The notes: generated by a model from the letters alone, not told the origin. Shown: positions 11,320-24,959, counted from the first letter of the stretch. The stretch is 64,000 nt of DNA from Glebionis coronaria (GCA_025667525.1 CM046874.1:424040400-424104399); one strand, 5' to 3'. Made by a program: numbers and translations.

Positions 11320-12429
11320 ATGGATTCGTTCGATTCGACATGTCAAAAGGGAGAATCGCATTCAATGCAAAACAGAGTTAGGAAAAGTGGCATCACTTCA
11401 TTTCAAATGCTTCAGTCTCATCTTATCACTCTTTCGAGGATTCAAGGAGGGAGCGAATTTGTGACAATCTTTGGTCAAGATCGTCATATATTCATCGACT
11501 CAATATTCACCACTTTGACCCAACTCGCCGAGCAACTCAACAATGAAAACTTTAATCACTCGGCATCGGCACTCGCATATAAGGCTCTTGTGACACAACT
11601 CACGCCTTTCCTCCAATTCAATATAATCAAGCCTGAAAGTTCAGTGATTTGCCAATCATTTCTTCGAGATACACATACCGAGCTTTGAGTTTCCGTGATA
11701 CAATTTTGAAACTCATAACATCGGTCTCGTCTTCGATTTATGAAAGATCTCGACTTCAGCAAGGGTATGATAATGGAGTGCAAGACTCTTCGATGCAAGA
11801 GTAAACTGGTCATTCGGTTGACAACTTGGAGCCTAACGATGGCAAGAGCACGGAATCAGGATGACAACATGATACCAGTGGCACGTCAGGGAATGTTCAC
11901 GTGATCTATTTTGATGACACCTTACCCGTGTATGACAAAGAGCCTACAAACATGGTACAATGTAATGTTGTTTATGATGTATATGCTGATGACATGCCGC
12001 ATATTGAGCATTCTGAACCTAATTATGACAAACATGGGATGGACAAGAGTGATAGAAATACCACTTATGATTCATCCGATGTGAGTCATAATGGGGGAGA
12101 AAGTGTTCAAAATGCTAAACATCATGATAATTGTCTTATAACTGCTTCATTGACAGCTTCTGATTCCAAGATTAGAGAGCTCGAAACGATTGTAGCTCAA
12201 CAATCAAAAGATCTTGAGGATGCCAAACTTGAATTTTCTAAGAAAACGGACAAATTTGAAACATACTTTGAAAAACTTGAAAAGTCAAACGTTGTTCTTG
12301 AAAGAAAATTGGATCAAAAAGTTTTAGATTCTAAAGCTGAAAAGGATAATCTTTTGAAACAAATTCAGTTACTAGAGTCTAAATTGGCATCCCAAGATAG
12401 ATTGCTCAAAGAGAATGAGACTTTAAAAG
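11320..12429 (+). pseudogene. Element S gag-like region, 5' half (Ty1/copia)
   Basis: This is the N-terminal part of a copia polyprotein. The frame opening at 11320 (MDSFDSTCQKGE) runs to 11688. Similar sequence then continues in other frames with shifts near 11680 and 11860, and the frame from 11901 runs to 12429 where element B interrupts it. The last 100 residues are rich in charged heptads (KDLEDAKLEF, LLKQIQLLESKLASQ) and probably form a coiled coil, as expected of the long Gag of Sireviruses. Element B cuts between the Lys codon and the next codon of ...KENETLK. Removing B and one copy of its 5-bp target duplication reconnects the frame with 23860 without a shift. The copia assignment comes from family resemblance recalled from Asteraceae polyproteins. 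Confidence 0.65.
12425..12429 (+). repeat. Target-site duplication of element B, left copy
   Basis: aaaag here and at 23855-23859 flank the two LTRs exactly. Five bases is the usual size for gypsy integrase. Confidence 0.9.
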
Positions 12430-15400
12430 TGTAAAACCCACAAAATAAGGTCATTACTTAATCTTACTTTTCAAATATTTTTGAAGTATTTTATATATTA
12501 AATATTATTATGTTTAACGGTTTAAGTTGAAACCGATATTAAATATTTTATTTTAATATTTTGACGAGCAACGAGGACTACTAGTGATCGCGATACCGAC
12601 TGATGCCAAAAATTTTATATCGTATAATATTTTGAAACTTATTTTTGTGTGGGTTGATGAACTCACAATTTACGGATTTAAATTTGGGCTTACGTGCATA
12701 ATTTAGTGTCTTTTACGACTAAACCGGAAACCTTAGGATTACGTATTTACGTTTTTGGACTCCGTTTTTGATGAGACAATTTTTATTGGATTCGTTTTGT
12801 GACGTTGATTCATAATTTATAAAAACGTTTTTCGCGAAACGACCCGAGGGCACGCAAATCGAGAAAACTAGACTCGAGGAATACCCGTAAACTAGTGAGA
12901 TGGGACAAAATACATTGTCCCACCCCACTAGCTAGTTTGGATGGCACCAACATGATACCACCACCTTATGTGGCATCATGTTAGCTAGTTTATTACAAGT
13001 GTACTACAAAGCTTACTCTTTAAGCTTTGTCTAGTCAAAACCATCACCTAACTTCACACCACCATTTCCATACATGCAAAACTCTCACAAATCCTCTCAA
13101 AACCTTCCACCATTGCCATCCATATTCAAGCTACAAACACCCCTTTTGATCTTTTCTAGCCATGAAATACATGTTTACTAGCTCTATCATGGAGTTATCT
13201 TGAAGCCTTGATCATTTGGTGGCCATATTAACAACATTGGAGGTGATTTGCGTGTGTCCTAGGGCTGATTTCTCAACTTATATTCTTGGTGTTTGATGAT
13301 CTTGGAGTTACTTGTGGTGTTCATCAAGTTCTTGTCTTCCAAAAACAAGAAATACACTTGGTTGGTAAAGAAGATCATCCTCTCCATTTTCTCTTGTTAT
13401 TTTTGTAAAGAACAAATGTATTTTCTTTCATTTTGTATATGTATATGATGTATATATGATGATAAAAATGTTGTGTGGGGATCAAGTGTTGATAGATATG
13501 CTTAAAAAGGTTAATAACTATAAGAAATGAGGCTAAAATCTTGATTATTTAGTTGGCTGTATAAAAAACAGTATATAACTAAAACTTGAACTGATAAAAT
13601 TGCATGGTATGATCCATTTACAGTAAGTACAAGATGTTATACACATGTGAGAGTTGGCCATGCAATGGAATCAATATAATGAGTGAGATATGATCAAAAC
13701 AAGTTGGGTGTTCTAATCTGAATAAGCAGTTTTGTAGGGACTGTTAAGGCAAGATAAACTTAAAATGAGCAGTAGCTATAACTAAGTTAAATGTAGCACA
13801 TAATATGAAGATCATGCCACCCAAAAATGAGCTTCTAATTCATTATAGAACTCTAGATATGATAAAAATGGTGAACATGAAGATAAAAATCAGATTTTGA
13901 GAATTAATGTTTATTATTATTATATAAGCACTCAAATTTTATTGTATAAAATGTAAAATAAAAACCCACTAACTTATGAAACTTATTTATATAAATATGT
14001 AAAAGGTTAATTAAATGGATAAATTATATAAATGGTAGTGGAATAATACTTATAAGTAATAAAAACTATAAACTTGATTTTTACGACTTTTTCGGCTATT
14101 ACCGTAAAATTAACGTTTTTCGCCAAATAAAACTTAGACGATCAAACCTGTCTAATGTAAAGTTTTTAAAAGTCATATACTGATATATAAGTAACTAATA
14201 CAAGTAAAAACCGATAAAACTCGAACAATAGGACATACGGACATTAACGAGCTAACTAAGCATATTGGACTAATAATTGGACTAAATAAGTTAAACACTT
14301 ATAAAAAAGAACTTATTGGGCTTAACCCATTTGGGCCCAACATGGAAAGTATAGATACTGATAATATAGGTATAAAATGGATTAAAACAAGTTAAAGAAC
14401 TTATACTAAGCTTATTGGACTCAAAATAGGTAAATAGGTAAAACTAGTAAACTAGTAAAAAGTTACCCATACGTAAACACTAAAATGAGTAAACAAAGAT
14501 ATATAAACCCACTTGATCATCATCATATGTACAAAATCATCATATGTATATTGTTATTTTGATAAAAGTCATTAGACAAGAGTCTAAGACCGATTATTAT
14601 TTATATAGGTTTCCGTGACCGAAGCACGCCCGTAGCCGATAATCCGCCTTTCATTATCAACGTGAGTCTATAGCCTCGTTTGAGCTCATTCAAATATTTT
14701 TAAAACCCGCGAGGGGGAATACATGTTTTTTTTAAACTTAGAACACAAGATTTTTATGGTATGCTTGTCCCTCTATGAATGGACCCGTGGTTGCCTTTAA
14801 ATTGCATTAAGTGATTGCCTTAGTTAAAGCCTCAATTATGGACCGTTAATTAACCTATGATGGGTTAACCGCTAGTACAGTTAATAGATCTATGGGGGAA
14901 GCCGCCCCGGTTCAGTTTTTGTGGACTTGTCATAGAAGCTTAGGCCCGACCTCCACACTGTTTGAACATATTGTATTGAGAAGTCAGGTATACGGCAATG
15001 TACCAATAATCTGGAGGTAACCGACAATTAATAAATCTCTCGTCTTATTAGACTGATATGGGAGTGTCTAAGGGCTCGGTTCCATGAGCTTATTGCAATT
15101 TATGCTAAATACAATTATTATTGTTGAAGCAAATTATTAGATGCTTGTTGCCTTTAAGCATGCCACAAACTTATAATCTTTGCTTGTGTTCAAAATGATT
15201 ATATAAACCTATAGATTCACTCGGCATTTTTGCTGATGATTTTCTCACATGTATTTCAGGTAATCAAGAAGGCTGAAGCTTGGAAGCCACGGGAATGAAT
15301 GTTGTGCACTACTTTGCAATATAAACTCTTTGAATATTTGTCGTTCCTTTTGTTCAAAACAATTTAAATCTTTTGTTTTGGTTGTACTTTGGTTACGATG

Positions 15401-15549
15401 TCTTGGGACTACGCTACTCTGATAAATGTTTTGGAACGATAAATTTAAAACGTCTCTTTTCGAGTCGTTCTTTATAAATTATGTGTTGTTGTATCATTGT
15501 TTAGCACCCAAAGATGTATTCCGCTGCGTGTAAATTTGGGGGTGTTAAA
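12430..15549 (+). repeat. Element B 5' LTR (3120 bp)
   Basis: It starts TGTAAAACCCAC and ends GGGGGTGTTAAA, the ends being fixed by the target duplication and by comparison with the 3' copy. The terminal TTAAA instead of the usual CA is present in both LTRs. A TATA-like tatataaa at about 14500-14507 is a candidate LTR promoter, which would leave about 1 kb of R and U5. Confidence 0.93.
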
Positions 15550-15552
15550 GAT

Positions 15553-15565
15553 TGGTACCAGAGCC
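15553..15565 (+). promoter_or_regulatory. Element B primer-binding site
   Basis: TGGTACCAGAGCC lies three bases after the LTR. It is complementary to the 3' end of initiator-Met tRNA apart from C for T at position 6, as in element A. Confidence 0.85.
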
Positions 15566-16182
15566 ATGACTTATAGAGAACTAGGTCTTTTTCTAAAAAC
15601 CTAAACTATAACTGTCGGTTTTATTTTTCAAAAGAGTCGGTGCACATGATTTCGCGTGACTTCAGGTTCAAGCTACTTCTGGGATTACAACTTTAGTATA
15701 CATTATTATGTATGCCTTATTGCTAAGTATTTCTAAATAAATACTATAATCTTTTATCGATATATATATATATTGTTATCGTTAAACTTTTCGATAAGAG
15801 TTATCATTTATTAATGATTTACTTAAATAAATTTTTGGAAATTTTCTTGCAATTATTTTGAAGGATTTTCTTCATTTATTTAAATTATTGGAAATTATCC
15901 TATTTCATTTTGTTATGACCTTATACCTATTTTGTGAAATTTACCACCGTCAAATTACGTCTTCGATGAGGAGGAAGCAGGTTTCACTACTGCAAGCGAG
16001 ACACAGTCAACTAAGCCATGTGGATCCCCACGTGACTAGTGTTTATTATTTTGTGTCGTTGTACTCTATCCTTGTATTGATAATGTGTATGCATTTGATG
16101 ATTGATTTTGTACATGATATGACTATACCATGAATACAATTAACTCATTCATTTTATCTTCTCTTTGTGATGTGACAGAATC
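15566..16182 (+). other. Element B untranslated leader
   Basis: About 620 bases lie between the primer site and the gag start. A 91-codon frame at 15858-16133 is hydrophobic and unlike any Gag, and I treat it as chance. A pyrimidine-rich stretch ending gtgatgtgacag just before aatcATGCC resembles a splice acceptor, with possible donors such as aagcag|gtttc near 15980, so a leader intron is possible. Confidence 0.5.
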
Positions 16183-19100
16183 ATGCCACCTAGGAGAATG
16201 ACAAATGATGCCATTGCAAGGCTAGTTGCTGAAGAGGTTGCGAAAGCATTAGCTGCGGATAGAGCTGCGCGTGTTAACACTGAAGGAGCAGGTGGCTCTG
16301 CAGGTGCGGGTGCTGAAGGTGAAGGTGAACCTGCTGGACCAGAAGCTGCTGGGGCAGGTGTAGCTGAGAATCCTGCAGATGAGGTTGCTCCGGCTGCTGC
16401 TACGGTTAAAAAATGTACTTTTGCTGGATACATGAAATGTGGACCCACTACATTTCAAGGAACTGGTGGAGCACTGGAATTATTCAGGTGGATTGAGAAA
16501 ACAGAAACAACATTTGAGATTAGTGATTGCTCAGAAAGGAACAAGGTTAAGTTCGCAGTTGCTACTTTCAAGGATCGAGCTTTAAGCTGGTGGAAGACTC
16601 AAGTTGCTACAGTCGGTTTAGAAGCTGCAAACAGGAAACCTTGGGATGAAATTAAAAGGTTATTGAAAGAAGAGTTCTGTCCAGAAGAAGAGTTATCTGC
16701 TTTGGAGGATGAGCTGAGGCACCTGAAGCTGAAGGATAACAACATTGCTGCATACACTAGTCGATTCAATGAGTTGGTTTTGTTATGTCCAGATGCTTTT
16801 GTTACTGAGAAAAAGAAGATGGATCAATACATCAAAGGGTTGCCTGGGTACATTAAAGGTGAGACAACTTCATCTCGACCCAAGAACTTTGTTGAGACTG
16901 TAAGAATGGCTCATACACTCATGGGGCAGAAAGTTCAAGATAGGGTTGAGAAAGCTGCTGAGGGTAATAAAAGGAAATGGGACAATTCGCAGAGTGGTAA
17001 TCAAGGTAGTAACCGCCATAGGCAGTACAATCAGAAGAGAAATGATGGGGCTAGAGCTGCAACTAACAAGAATGACAATGCTGACTATGGGGGACCAGCC
17101 CAGAAATGTAAGAGCTGTGGTGTTTGTCACTTTGGTAATTGTCCACCAAGGTGCACTAAATGTGGAAAGGTTGGGCATGCTGCGGAGAAGTGCAAGCCAT
17201 GGATCCCTGCCACTGGAGCAAATGCTATTCCGATCAAGACTTGCTTTGAATGTGGAGAACGTGATCATGTTCGTCCCAAATGCCCGAAGTTGAAGAACAA
17301 GAAAGCAGGTGAAGCTGCTGGGGCAGTTTATGTTGTTAAGGATGTTGATCAGGCACAAGGTCCAAATGTGGTGACGGGTACGTTCTTACTCAACCATCGT
17401 TATGCTAGTGTGTTGTTTGACTCAGGATCTGATAGGAGCTTTATAAGCACTTCCTTTAGTCGTTTAATTGATATTGAGCCAACAAGCCTAAATACTAGTT
17501 ATGAGGTCGAGTTAGCTGATGGACAATTAGTTAGTACTACCACTATCTTTAAGAAGTGTCCTTTGAAATTAGCAAATCATTTGTTTGAAATTGATTTGAT
17601 GCCGATAGAGTTGGGTTCATTTGATGTGATTGTTGGTATGGATTGGTTGGGTGCTCATGATGCGGTAATTGTATGTGGGGAGAAAGTTGTCCACATACCG
17701 GTTAAGGGTAAGTTGTTAATAGTTAAAGGTGATGTCGGTAGATCTCGTCTGACGGTGATATCTTGTATCAAGGCGGGGAAATATGTAGAAAGAGGTTGTC
17801 ACCTGTTCTTGGCTCAAGTAGTGGAGAAAGAACTACCGGTTAGGCGTGTGGAAGATGTTCCGGTTATTCGTGATTTTCCTGAAGTATTTCCCGATGACTT
17901 GCCAGGGCTTCCGCCTCAGCGAGAAGTCGAGTTCAAGATTGATCTAGTGCCGGGAGCTGCACCGGTGGCGCGTGCACCTTATCGTTTGGCACCATCTGAG
18001 ATGAAGGAGTTGGCAGATCAGTTGAAGGAGTTAATGGAGAAGGGGTCCATTAGACCAAGTTCGTCACCTTGGGGAGCTCCAGTATTGTTCGTGAAGAAGA
18101 AGGACGGATCGTTCAGAATGTGCATAGACTACCGAGAGTTGAACAAGTTAACTATTAAAAATCGTTATCCACTTCCTAGGATCGATGATTTGTTCGATCA
18201 ACTTCAAGGTTCGTGTGTGTACTCGAAGATCGACTTGAGATCGGGTTATCATCAACTTCGTGTTAAAGAGGAGGACATACCTATTACAGCTTTTCGGACG
18301 CGTTATGGACACTTTGAATTTCAAGTAATGCCGTTTGGGTTAACTAACGCACCTGCGGTATTCATGGACTTAATGAATCGTGTGTGTAAACCATACCTCG
18401 ACAAGTTTGTGATTGTATTTATCGACGATATCCTGATTTATTCCAAAAGTCGGGAGGAGCATGAAGGTCATTTGAAGATTATTTTGGAGTTGTTGAAGAG
18501 GGAGAAGTTGTATGCGAAATTCTCCAAGTGTGATTTTTGGTTGGATTCAGTCCAATTCCTTGGGCACGTGATCGATAGTAGCGGTGTTCATGTGGATCCT
18601 TCCAAAATTGAAGCTATTAGAGATTGGGCTAGGCCTACGACCCCGACTGAAGTTAGACAATTCTTGGGATTAGCTGGATATTATCGACGATTCATAGAAG
18701 GATTCTCTTTAATTTCTAAACCTCTTACTAAACTTACACAGAAAAACAAGAAGTATGAGTGGGGTTCAGAAGAAGAAGAAGCATTCCAAACTTTGAAGCG
18801 GAAGCTGTGTTCTGCACCAATTTTGGCTTTGCCCGACGGAGCTGAAGACTTTGTGGTATATTGTGATGCATCACGTAAGGGTTTTGGTGTTGTGTTGATG
18901 CAAAGAGATAAAGTGATCGCGTATGCATCTCGTCAATTGAGGAAGCATGAGGAGAACTATACTACACATGATTTGGAATTAGGAGCTGTTGTATTTGCTC
19001 TTAGACTTTGGAGACACTATCTCTACGGTACAAAGAGTGTGGTATATACCGATCATAAAAGCCTGCAACATATTTTAGATCAGAAGGAGCTCAATATGAG

Positions 19101-20700
19101 GCAGCGAAGATGGGTAGAATTGTTGAGTGATTACGACATTAAAATTTGCTACCATCCCGGCAAGGCGAATGTAGTTGCCGATGCACTTAGTAGGAAGGAC
19201 AAAGAAATAACCAAAAGGGTTAGAGCTTTAGCCATGAAAACTTATTCTGATTTATCTAATCGAATACTTAAAGCTCAAACTAAGGCGATGGAGGAAGAGA
19301 ATGTGAGAGATGAAGACTTGGGTAGAAGGATGACACCTATATTCGAAATTCGTGATGACGGAATTCGATATTTCGAGAATCGTGTGTGGTTACCGGTGTA
19401 TGGAGGACTGAGAGATCTAATTATGCATGAATCTCACAAGTCTAAATATTCGATTCACCCAGGATCGGATAAAATGTACCAAGACTTGAAGAAATGTTAC
19501 TGGTGGCCGAATATGAAGGCTAACATTGCTACTTATGTTAGTAAATGCTTGACGTGTGCTAAGGTAAAGTTTGAGCACAAGAGACCTTCGGGTTTACTGC
19601 AACAACCTGAAATTCCAGAATGGAAATGGGAGAAGATCGCTATGGACTTTGTTTCGGGACTTTCGAGAACTTCTAGTGGTTATGATACGATTTGGGTGAT
19701 TGTTGATCGGTTGACTAAGTCGGCTCATTTCTTGCCGATAAAGAAAACTGATGACTTAGACAAACTTACTCGGTTGTATTTGAAGGAAGTTGTTTGTAGA
19801 CATGGGGTTCCTTTGTCAATTATTTCTGATCGAGATAGTCGGTTCACATCTGAGTTTTGGAAATCGCTTCAGCGAGCTCTGGGGACTCAGTTGGATATGA
19901 GCACTGCGTATCATCCGGAAACGGACGGACAAAGTGAGAGGACTATTCAGACCTTGGAGGATATGTTACGAGCGTGTGTAATAGACTTTGGAGGTAGTTG
20001 GGATCGACACTTACCTTTGGTGGAGTTCTCATACAACAACAGTTATCATGCAAGTATCAAGGCTGCGCCTTTTGAAGCACTTTACGGGCGAAAGTGTAGA
20101 TCACCAGTTGGTTGGTGTGAGATTGGAGAAAGTCAGTTGACGGGTCCTGAATTGATTAGAGAAACGACTGAGAAGATCGTGCAAATCAAGAATCGTTTAT
20201 TGACAGCTCGTAGTAGACAGAAGAGCTATGCGGATAAGAGGAGAAAACCATTGGAGTTTGATATTGGCGACATGGTTATGCTGAAAGTATCACCTTGGAA
20301 AGGAGTAATTCGATTTGGCAAGCGAGGAAAGCTTAGTCCACGCTATATAGGTCCATTCAAGATTATTGATCGAGTTGGTCCTGTGGCATATAAGTTGGAA
20401 TTGCCAGAAAAGTTAAGTGCTATTCACAATACTTTTCATGTTTCTAATCTTAAGAGGTGTTTGGCGGACGAGAATTTGATAATTCCACTTGAGGAGATTC
20501 AACTGGACGACAAGCTGCATTTTATTGAGGAACCAGTGGAGATTATGGATCGAGAGGTGAAACGGCTTAAGCAAAGTCGAATCCCGATAGTGAAAGTGCG
20601 ATGGAATTTCCGACGTGGACCCGAATACACTTGGGAGCGAGAGGACTACTTCAAGAGTAAGTATCCGCATTTATTCGTAGACGGACCTAAGGAGAAGTAA
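16183..20700 (+). CDS. Element B Gag-Pol polyprotein, 1505 aa, intact
   Basis: A single frame encodes all proteins needed for retrotransposition. The start MPPRRM, with a purine at -3, is typical of this group. Residues 1-75 are Ala/Gly/Glu-rich; the Gag capsid-like region spans about 76-260 (DRALSWW at 131-137). Zinc knuckles CX2CX4HX4C lie at 324-337 and 354-367, with an extra Cys-rich segment at 309-320. Protease has DSG at 413-415. RT has D684 and FIDD at 746-749. RNase H has D895, E932, D957 and D1000. Integrase has H1085, H1092, C1122 and C1125, then D1155, D1216 and E1252, with the exact 35-residue spacing. The C-terminus at about 1446-1498 ([15 protein letters not shown]...YTWERED) looks like a chromodomain, which in this group targets integration to chromatin. 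No frameshift separates Gag and Pol. All catalytic residues are present, so activity is plausible. Confidence 0.95.
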   Translation: MPPRRMTNDAIARLVAEEVAKALAADRAARVNTEGAGGSAGAGAEGEGEPAGPEAAGAGVAENPADEVAPAAATVKKCTFAGYMKCGPTTFQGTGGALELFRWIEKTETTFEISDCSERNKVKFAVATFKDRALSWWKTQVATVGLEAANRKPWDEIKRLLKEEFCPEEELSALEDELRHLKLKDNNIAAYTSRFNELVLLCPDAFVTEKKKMDQYIKGLPGYIKGETTSSRPKNFVETVRMAHTLMGQKVQDRVEKAAEGNKRKWDNSQSGNQGSNRHRQYNQKRNDGARAATNKNDNADYGGPAQKCKSCGVCHFGNCPPRCTKCGKVGHAAEKCKPWIPATGANAIPIKTCFECGERDHVRPKCPKLKNKKAGEAAGAVYVVKDVDQAQGPNVVTGTFLLNHRYASVLFDSGSDRSFISTSFSRLIDIEPTSLNTSYEVELADGQLVSTTTIFKKCPLKLANHLFEIDLMPIELGSFDVIVGMDWLGAHDAVIVCGEKVVHIPVKGKLLIVKGDVGRSRLTVISCIKAGKYVERGCHLFLAQVVEKELPVRRVEDVPVIRDFPEVFPDDLPGLPPQREVEFKIDLVPGAAPVARAPYRLAPSEMKELADQLKELMEKGSIRPSSSPWGAPVLFVKKKDGSFRMCIDYRELNKLTIKNRYPLPRIDDLFDQLQGSCVYSKIDLRSGYHQLRVKEEDIPITAFRTRYGHFEFQVMPFGLTNAPAVFMDLMNRVCKPYLDKFVIVFIDDILIYSKSREEHEGHLKIILELLKREKLYAKFSKCDFWLDSVQFLGHVIDSSGVHVDPSKIEAIRDWARPTTPTEVRQFLGLAGYYRRFIEGFSLISKPLTKLTQKNKKYEWGSEEEEAFQTLKRKLCSAPILALPDGAEDFVVYCDASRKGFGVVLMQRDKVIAYASRQLRKHEENYTTHDLELGAVVFALRLWRHYLYGTKSVVYTDHKSLQHILDQKELNMRQRRWVELLSDYDIKICYHPGKANVVADALSRKDKEITKRVRALAMKTYSDLSNRILKAQTKAMEEENVRDEDLGRRMTPIFEIRDDGIRYFENRVWLPVYGGLRDLIMHESHKSKYSIHPGSDKMYQDLKKCYWWPNMKANIATYVSKCLTCAKVKFEHKRPSGLLQQPEIPEWKWEKIAMDFVSGLSRTSSGYDTIWVIVDRLTKSAHFLPIKKTDDLDKLTRLYLKEVVCRHGVPLSIISDRDSRFTSEFWKSLQRALGTQLDMSTAYHPETDGQSERTIQTLEDMLRACVIDFGGSWDRHLPLVEFSYNNSYHASIKAAPFEALYGRKCRSPVGWCEIGESQLTGPELIRETTEKIVQIKNRLLTARSRQKSYADKRRKPLEFDIGDMVMLKVSPWKGVIRFGKRGKLSPRYIGPFKIIDRVGPVAYKLELPEKLSAIHNTFHVSNLKRCLADENLIIPLEEIQLDDKLHFIEEPVEIMDREVKRLKQSRIPIVKVRWNFRRGPEYTWEREDYFKSKYPHLFVDGPKEK

Positions 20701-20734
20701 GCCCCGGGACGGTGCTCTCCTAAGGTGGTGAGGA
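20701..20734 (+). promoter_or_regulatory. Element B polypurine tract region
   Basis: The 34 bases between the stop codon and the 3' LTR end in aaggtggtgagga, a purine-rich run interrupted by single T residues. It is the expected priming site for plus-strand DNA synthesis. Confidence 0.7.
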
Positions 20735-23700
20735 TGTAAAACCCACAAAATAAGGTCATTACTTAATCTTACTTTTCAAATATTTTTGAAGTATTTTATA
20801 TATTAAATATTATTATGTTTAACGGTTTAAGTTGAAACCGATATTAAATATTTTATTTTAATATTTTGACGAGCAACGAGGACTACTAGTGATCGCGATA
20901 CCGACTGATGCCAAAAATTTTATATCGTATAATATTTTGAAACTTATTTTTGTGTGGGTTGATGAACTCACAATTTACGGATTTAAATTTGGGCTTACGT
21001 GCATAATTTAGTGTCTTTTACGACTAAACCGGAAACCTTAGGATTACGTATTTACGTTTTTGGACTCCGTTTTTGATGAGATAATTTTTATTGGATTCGT
21101 TTTGTGACGTTGATTCATAATTTATAAAAACGTTTTTCGCGAAACGACCCGAGGGCACGCAAATCAAGAAAACTAGACTCGAGGAATACCCGTAAACTAG
21201 TGAGATGGGACAAAATACATTGTCCCACCCCACTAGCTAGTTTGGATGGCACCAACATGATACCACCACCTTATGTGGCATCATGTTAGCTAGTTTATTA
21301 CAAGTGTACTACAAAGCTTACTCTTTAAGCTTTGTCTAGTCAAAACCATCACCTAACTTCACACCACCATTTCCATACATGCAAAACTCTCACAAATCCT
21401 CTCAAAACCTTCCACCATTTCCATCCATATTCAAGCTACAAACACCCCTTTTGATCTTTTCTAGCCATGAAATACATGTTTACTAGCTCTATCATGGAGT
21501 TATCTTGAAGCCTTGATCATTTGGTGGCCATATTAACAACATTGGAGGTGATTTGCGTGTGTACTAGGGCTGATTTCTCAACTTATATTCTTGGTGTTTG
21601 ATGATCTTGGAGTTACTTGTGGTGTTCATCAAGTTCTTGTCTTCCAAAAACAAGAAATACACTTGGTTGGTAAAGAAGATCATCCTCTCCATTTTCTCTT
21701 GTTATTTTTGTAAAGAACAAATGTATTTTCTTTCATTTTGTATATGTATATGATGTATATATGATGATAAAAATGTTGTGTGGGGATCAAGTGTTGATAG
21801 ATATGCTTAAAAAGGTTAATAACTATAAGAAATGAGGCTAAAATCTTGATTATTTAGTTGGCTGTATAAAAAACAGTATATAACTAAAACTTGAACTGAT
21901 AAAATTGCATGGTATGATCCATTTACAGTAAGTACAAGATGTTATACACATGTGAGAGTTGGCCATGCAATGGAATCAATATAATGAGTGAGATATGATC
22001 AAAACAAGTTGGGTGTTCTAATCTGAATAAGCAGTTTTGTAGGGACTGTTAAGGCAAGATAAACTTAAAATGAGCAGTAGCTATAACTAAGTTAAATGTA
22101 GCACATAATATGAAGATCATGCCACCCAAAAATGAGCTTCTAATTCATTATAGAACTCTAGATATGATAAAAATGGTGAACATGAAGATAAAAATCAGAT
22201 TTTGAGAATTAATGTTTATTATTATTATATAAGCACTCAAATTTTATTGTATAAAATGTAAAATAAAAACCCACTAACTTATGAAACTTATTTATATAAA
22301 TATGTAAAAGGTTAATTAAATGGATAAATTATATAAATGGTAGTGGAATAATACTTATAAGTAATAAAAACTATAAACTTGATTTTTACGACTTTTTCGG
22401 CTATTACCGTAAAATTAACGTTTTTCGCCAAATAAAACTTAGACGATCAAACCTGTCTAATGTAAATTTTTTAAAAGTCATATACTGATATATAAGTAAC
22501 TAATACAAGTAAAAACCGATAAAACCCGAACAATAGGACATACGGACATTAACGAGCTAACTAAGCATATTGGACTAATAATTGGACTAAATAAGTTAAA
22601 CACTTATAAAAAAGAACTTATTGGGCTTAACCCATTTGGGCCCAACATGGAAAGTATAGATACTGATAATATAGGTATAAAATGGATTAAAACAAGTTAA
22701 AGAACTTATACTAAGCTTATTGGACTCAAAATAGGTAAATAGGTAAAACTAGTAAACTAGTAAAAAGTTACCAATACGTAAACACTAAAATGAGTAAACA
22801 AAGATATATAAACCCACTTGATCATCATCATATGTACAAAATCATCATATGTATATTGTTATTTTGATAAAAGTCATTAGACAAGAGTCTAAGACCGATT
22901 ATTATTTATATAGGTTTCCGTGACCGAAGCACGCCCGTAGCCGATAATCCGCCTTTCATTATCAACGTGAGTCTATAGCCTCGTTTGAGCTCATTCAAAT
23001 ATTTTTAAAACCCGCGAGGGGGAATACATGTTTTTTTTAAACTTAGAACACAAGATTTTTATGGTATGCTTGTCCCTCTATGAATGGACCCGTGGTTGCC
23101 TTTAAATTGCATTAAGTGATTGCCTTAGTTAAAGCCTCAATTATGGACCGTTAATTAACCTATGATGGGTTAACCGCTAGTACAGTTAATAGATCTATGG
23201 GGGAAGCCGCCCTGGTTCAGTTTTTGTGGACTTGTCATAGAAGCTTAGGCCCGACCTCCACACTGTTTGAACATATTGTATTGAGAAGTCAGGTATACGG
23301 CAATGTACCAATAATCTGGAGGTAACCGACAATTAATAAATCTCTCGTCTTATTAGACTGATATGGGAGTGTCTAAGGGCTCGGTTCCATGAGCTTATTG
23401 CAATTTATGCTAAATACAATTATTATTGTTGAAGCAAATTATTAGATGCTTGTTGCCTTTAAGCATGCCACAAACTTATAATCTTTGCTTGTGTTCAAAA
23501 TGATTATATAAACCTATAGATTCACTCGGCATTTTTGCTGATGATTTTCTCACATGTATTTCAGGTAATCAAGAAGGCTGAAGCTTGGAAGCCACGGGAA
23601 TGAATGTTGTGCACTACTTTGCAATATAAACTCTTTGAATATTTGTCGTTCCTTTTGTTCAAAACAATTTAAATCTTTTGTTTTGGTTGTACTTTGGTTA

Positions 23701-23854
23701 CGATGTCTTGGGACTACGCTACTCTGATAAATGTTTTGGAACGATAAATTTAAAACGTCTCTTTTCGAGTCGTTCTTTATAAATTATGTGTTGTTGTATC
23801 ATTGTTTAGCACCCAAAGATGTATTCCGCTGCGTGTAAATTTGGGGGTGTTAAA
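20735..23854 (+). repeat. Element B 3' LTR (3120 bp)
   Basis: It has the same length as the 5' copy. Single-base differences were seen by eye near 21080, 21165, 21420, 21563, 22467, 22526, 22773 and 23213. It ends against aaaag at 23855-23859. Confidence 0.93.
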
Positions 23855-23859
23855 AAAAG
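23855..23859 (+). repeat. Target-site duplication of element B, right copy
   Basis: aaaag is identical to 12425-12429. The copia reading frame resumes after it without a shift. Confidence 0.9.
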
Positions 23860-24944
23860 CTCAAGTCCAAGAAAAGGTGTTTGCTATAGTTGCATTGAAA
23901 AATGAGTTAAGGAAAAATAGAGGACCCAGTGTGGACACTAAGCTTGAAAAACCATCAATCTTGGGGAAACCGCCTACAAATCAGTTCGTCAGACAACCGA
24001 TTGTCAGACAACCTACTGCATTTAGATCCGAGCGATCACAATCCTCGAGACCACCGTTTGCCTCCCAAGTTGATTTGGTTCGTCTTTCTAGACCAGTCAC
24101 TCCAGCAACTAGGCCCTATGTGACCACAACAGCTTTAGCAAGACCAAATCATATGATTGCCTCTAGTTTCTCTAAGAATAGTTCAATGACCACGTCTAGA
24201 ACTAGTTCAAATGACGTTAGCCATAAATCTGGTCTTAGGGAAGCTAAGCAAAAGACACATGTAAGAGATAGCAATGTCCAACCTAGTCCGATGCCTTTTA
24301 GATTACCCAACACTACTAACCGTAGCATGTCATCTCCTAGGAGCATCGATCAATCATCTAGGAATTACTCAGACATGAAATATGCTACTTGTAAAACATG
24401 TAGAAAATGTGTCTTTTCGACAAATCATGATTCTTGTATCAAGAAATTACTTAATGAGGTGAACTCCCGTGCTAGACTCAAATCCCAGTGGGTCGCTAAA
24501 ATCAAACCCATTGGTAAAATGTGGCGCCCCACTGGTAGAACTTTCACTCTTGTAGGAAACGAGTGCCCTTTAACTAGGATAGTCTCCGATTCTACTAAGT
24601 CTACTAGGGAGGAAACTGATAAAGATGATACTTCACTTACGCCTAAACTTAAGGTTTTCTATAAAAGGAAGCGTTTGCCAGCCAAGACTAGTGAATCATC
24701 TACTCAGGTCGCTTCTGACACAAGTAAAGCCAACTGTGAACCCCCACGTGCTTCTAAAATTGATATCACTAACCCATGTCAAAGCAAGAAAATTCCTAAT
24801 GAGAATGCAGGTACCAAAGTTGATGTTCCAAAAGAACGAAGCGGTCCAATCATTGTATACCGTTCAACTAAGGATACTCTTAGAGTTTCGTTACTGAAGA
24901 AGCAGATATCGGAGAAACAAGTGTCTCAGGGGATTCATGGTTAA
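23860..24944 (+). pseudogene. Element S gag-like region, 3' half (Ty1/copia)
   Basis: This continues the interrupted frame from 12429: AQVQEKVFAIVALKNELRK begins straight after the target duplication. About 360 residues follow without a stop. They are rich in Ser, Pro, Arg and Lys, with a Cys/His cluster (CKTCRKCVFSTNHDSC) near 24390-24440, which looks like a family-specific metal-binding motif. It ends GIHG then TAA at 24942-24944. In the copia family it resembles, the protease core (HMTGD region), integrase, RT and RNase H should follow. None is present, and the 3' tail starts immediately. Element S is therefore a gag-only derivative that would need Pol from elsewhere. Confidence 0.7.
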
Positions 24945-24959
24945 GCTTAATGTATAAGG

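Larger units (their letters stand above)
12430..23854 (+). mobile_element. Element B: young, apparently complete Ty3/gypsy chromovirus
   Basis: This is an 11,425-bp element with two LTRs of exactly 3120 bp, a perfect 5-bp target duplication, a primer site, one uninterrupted Gag-Pol frame and a purine-rich tract before the downstream LTR. I counted about 8 single-base differences between the LTRs (about 0.26%) and no indels. With a substitution rate of the order of 1e-8 per site per year, which is an assumption, insertion would be roughly a hundred thousand years old. The domain order PR-RT-RNase H-IN and the chromodomain-like C-terminus point to the Tekay/Del group of chromoviruses. It landed inside the gag-like frame of copia element S. 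Confidence 0.95.

Noticed and set aside
15553..15565. tRNA gene signal near the primer site
   Set aside because: Only the complement of a tRNA 3' end is present, with no cloverleaf around it; the same holds for the other primer sites.
15858..16133. 91-codon hydrophobic frame in the leader of element B
   Set aside because: It does not resemble Gag, and sits in an untranslated leader with a possible splice acceptor.
16149..17358. Frames on the minus strand and in other frames across gag of element B
   Set aside because: They are shadows of the Gag-Pol frame, with no independent motif or start context.
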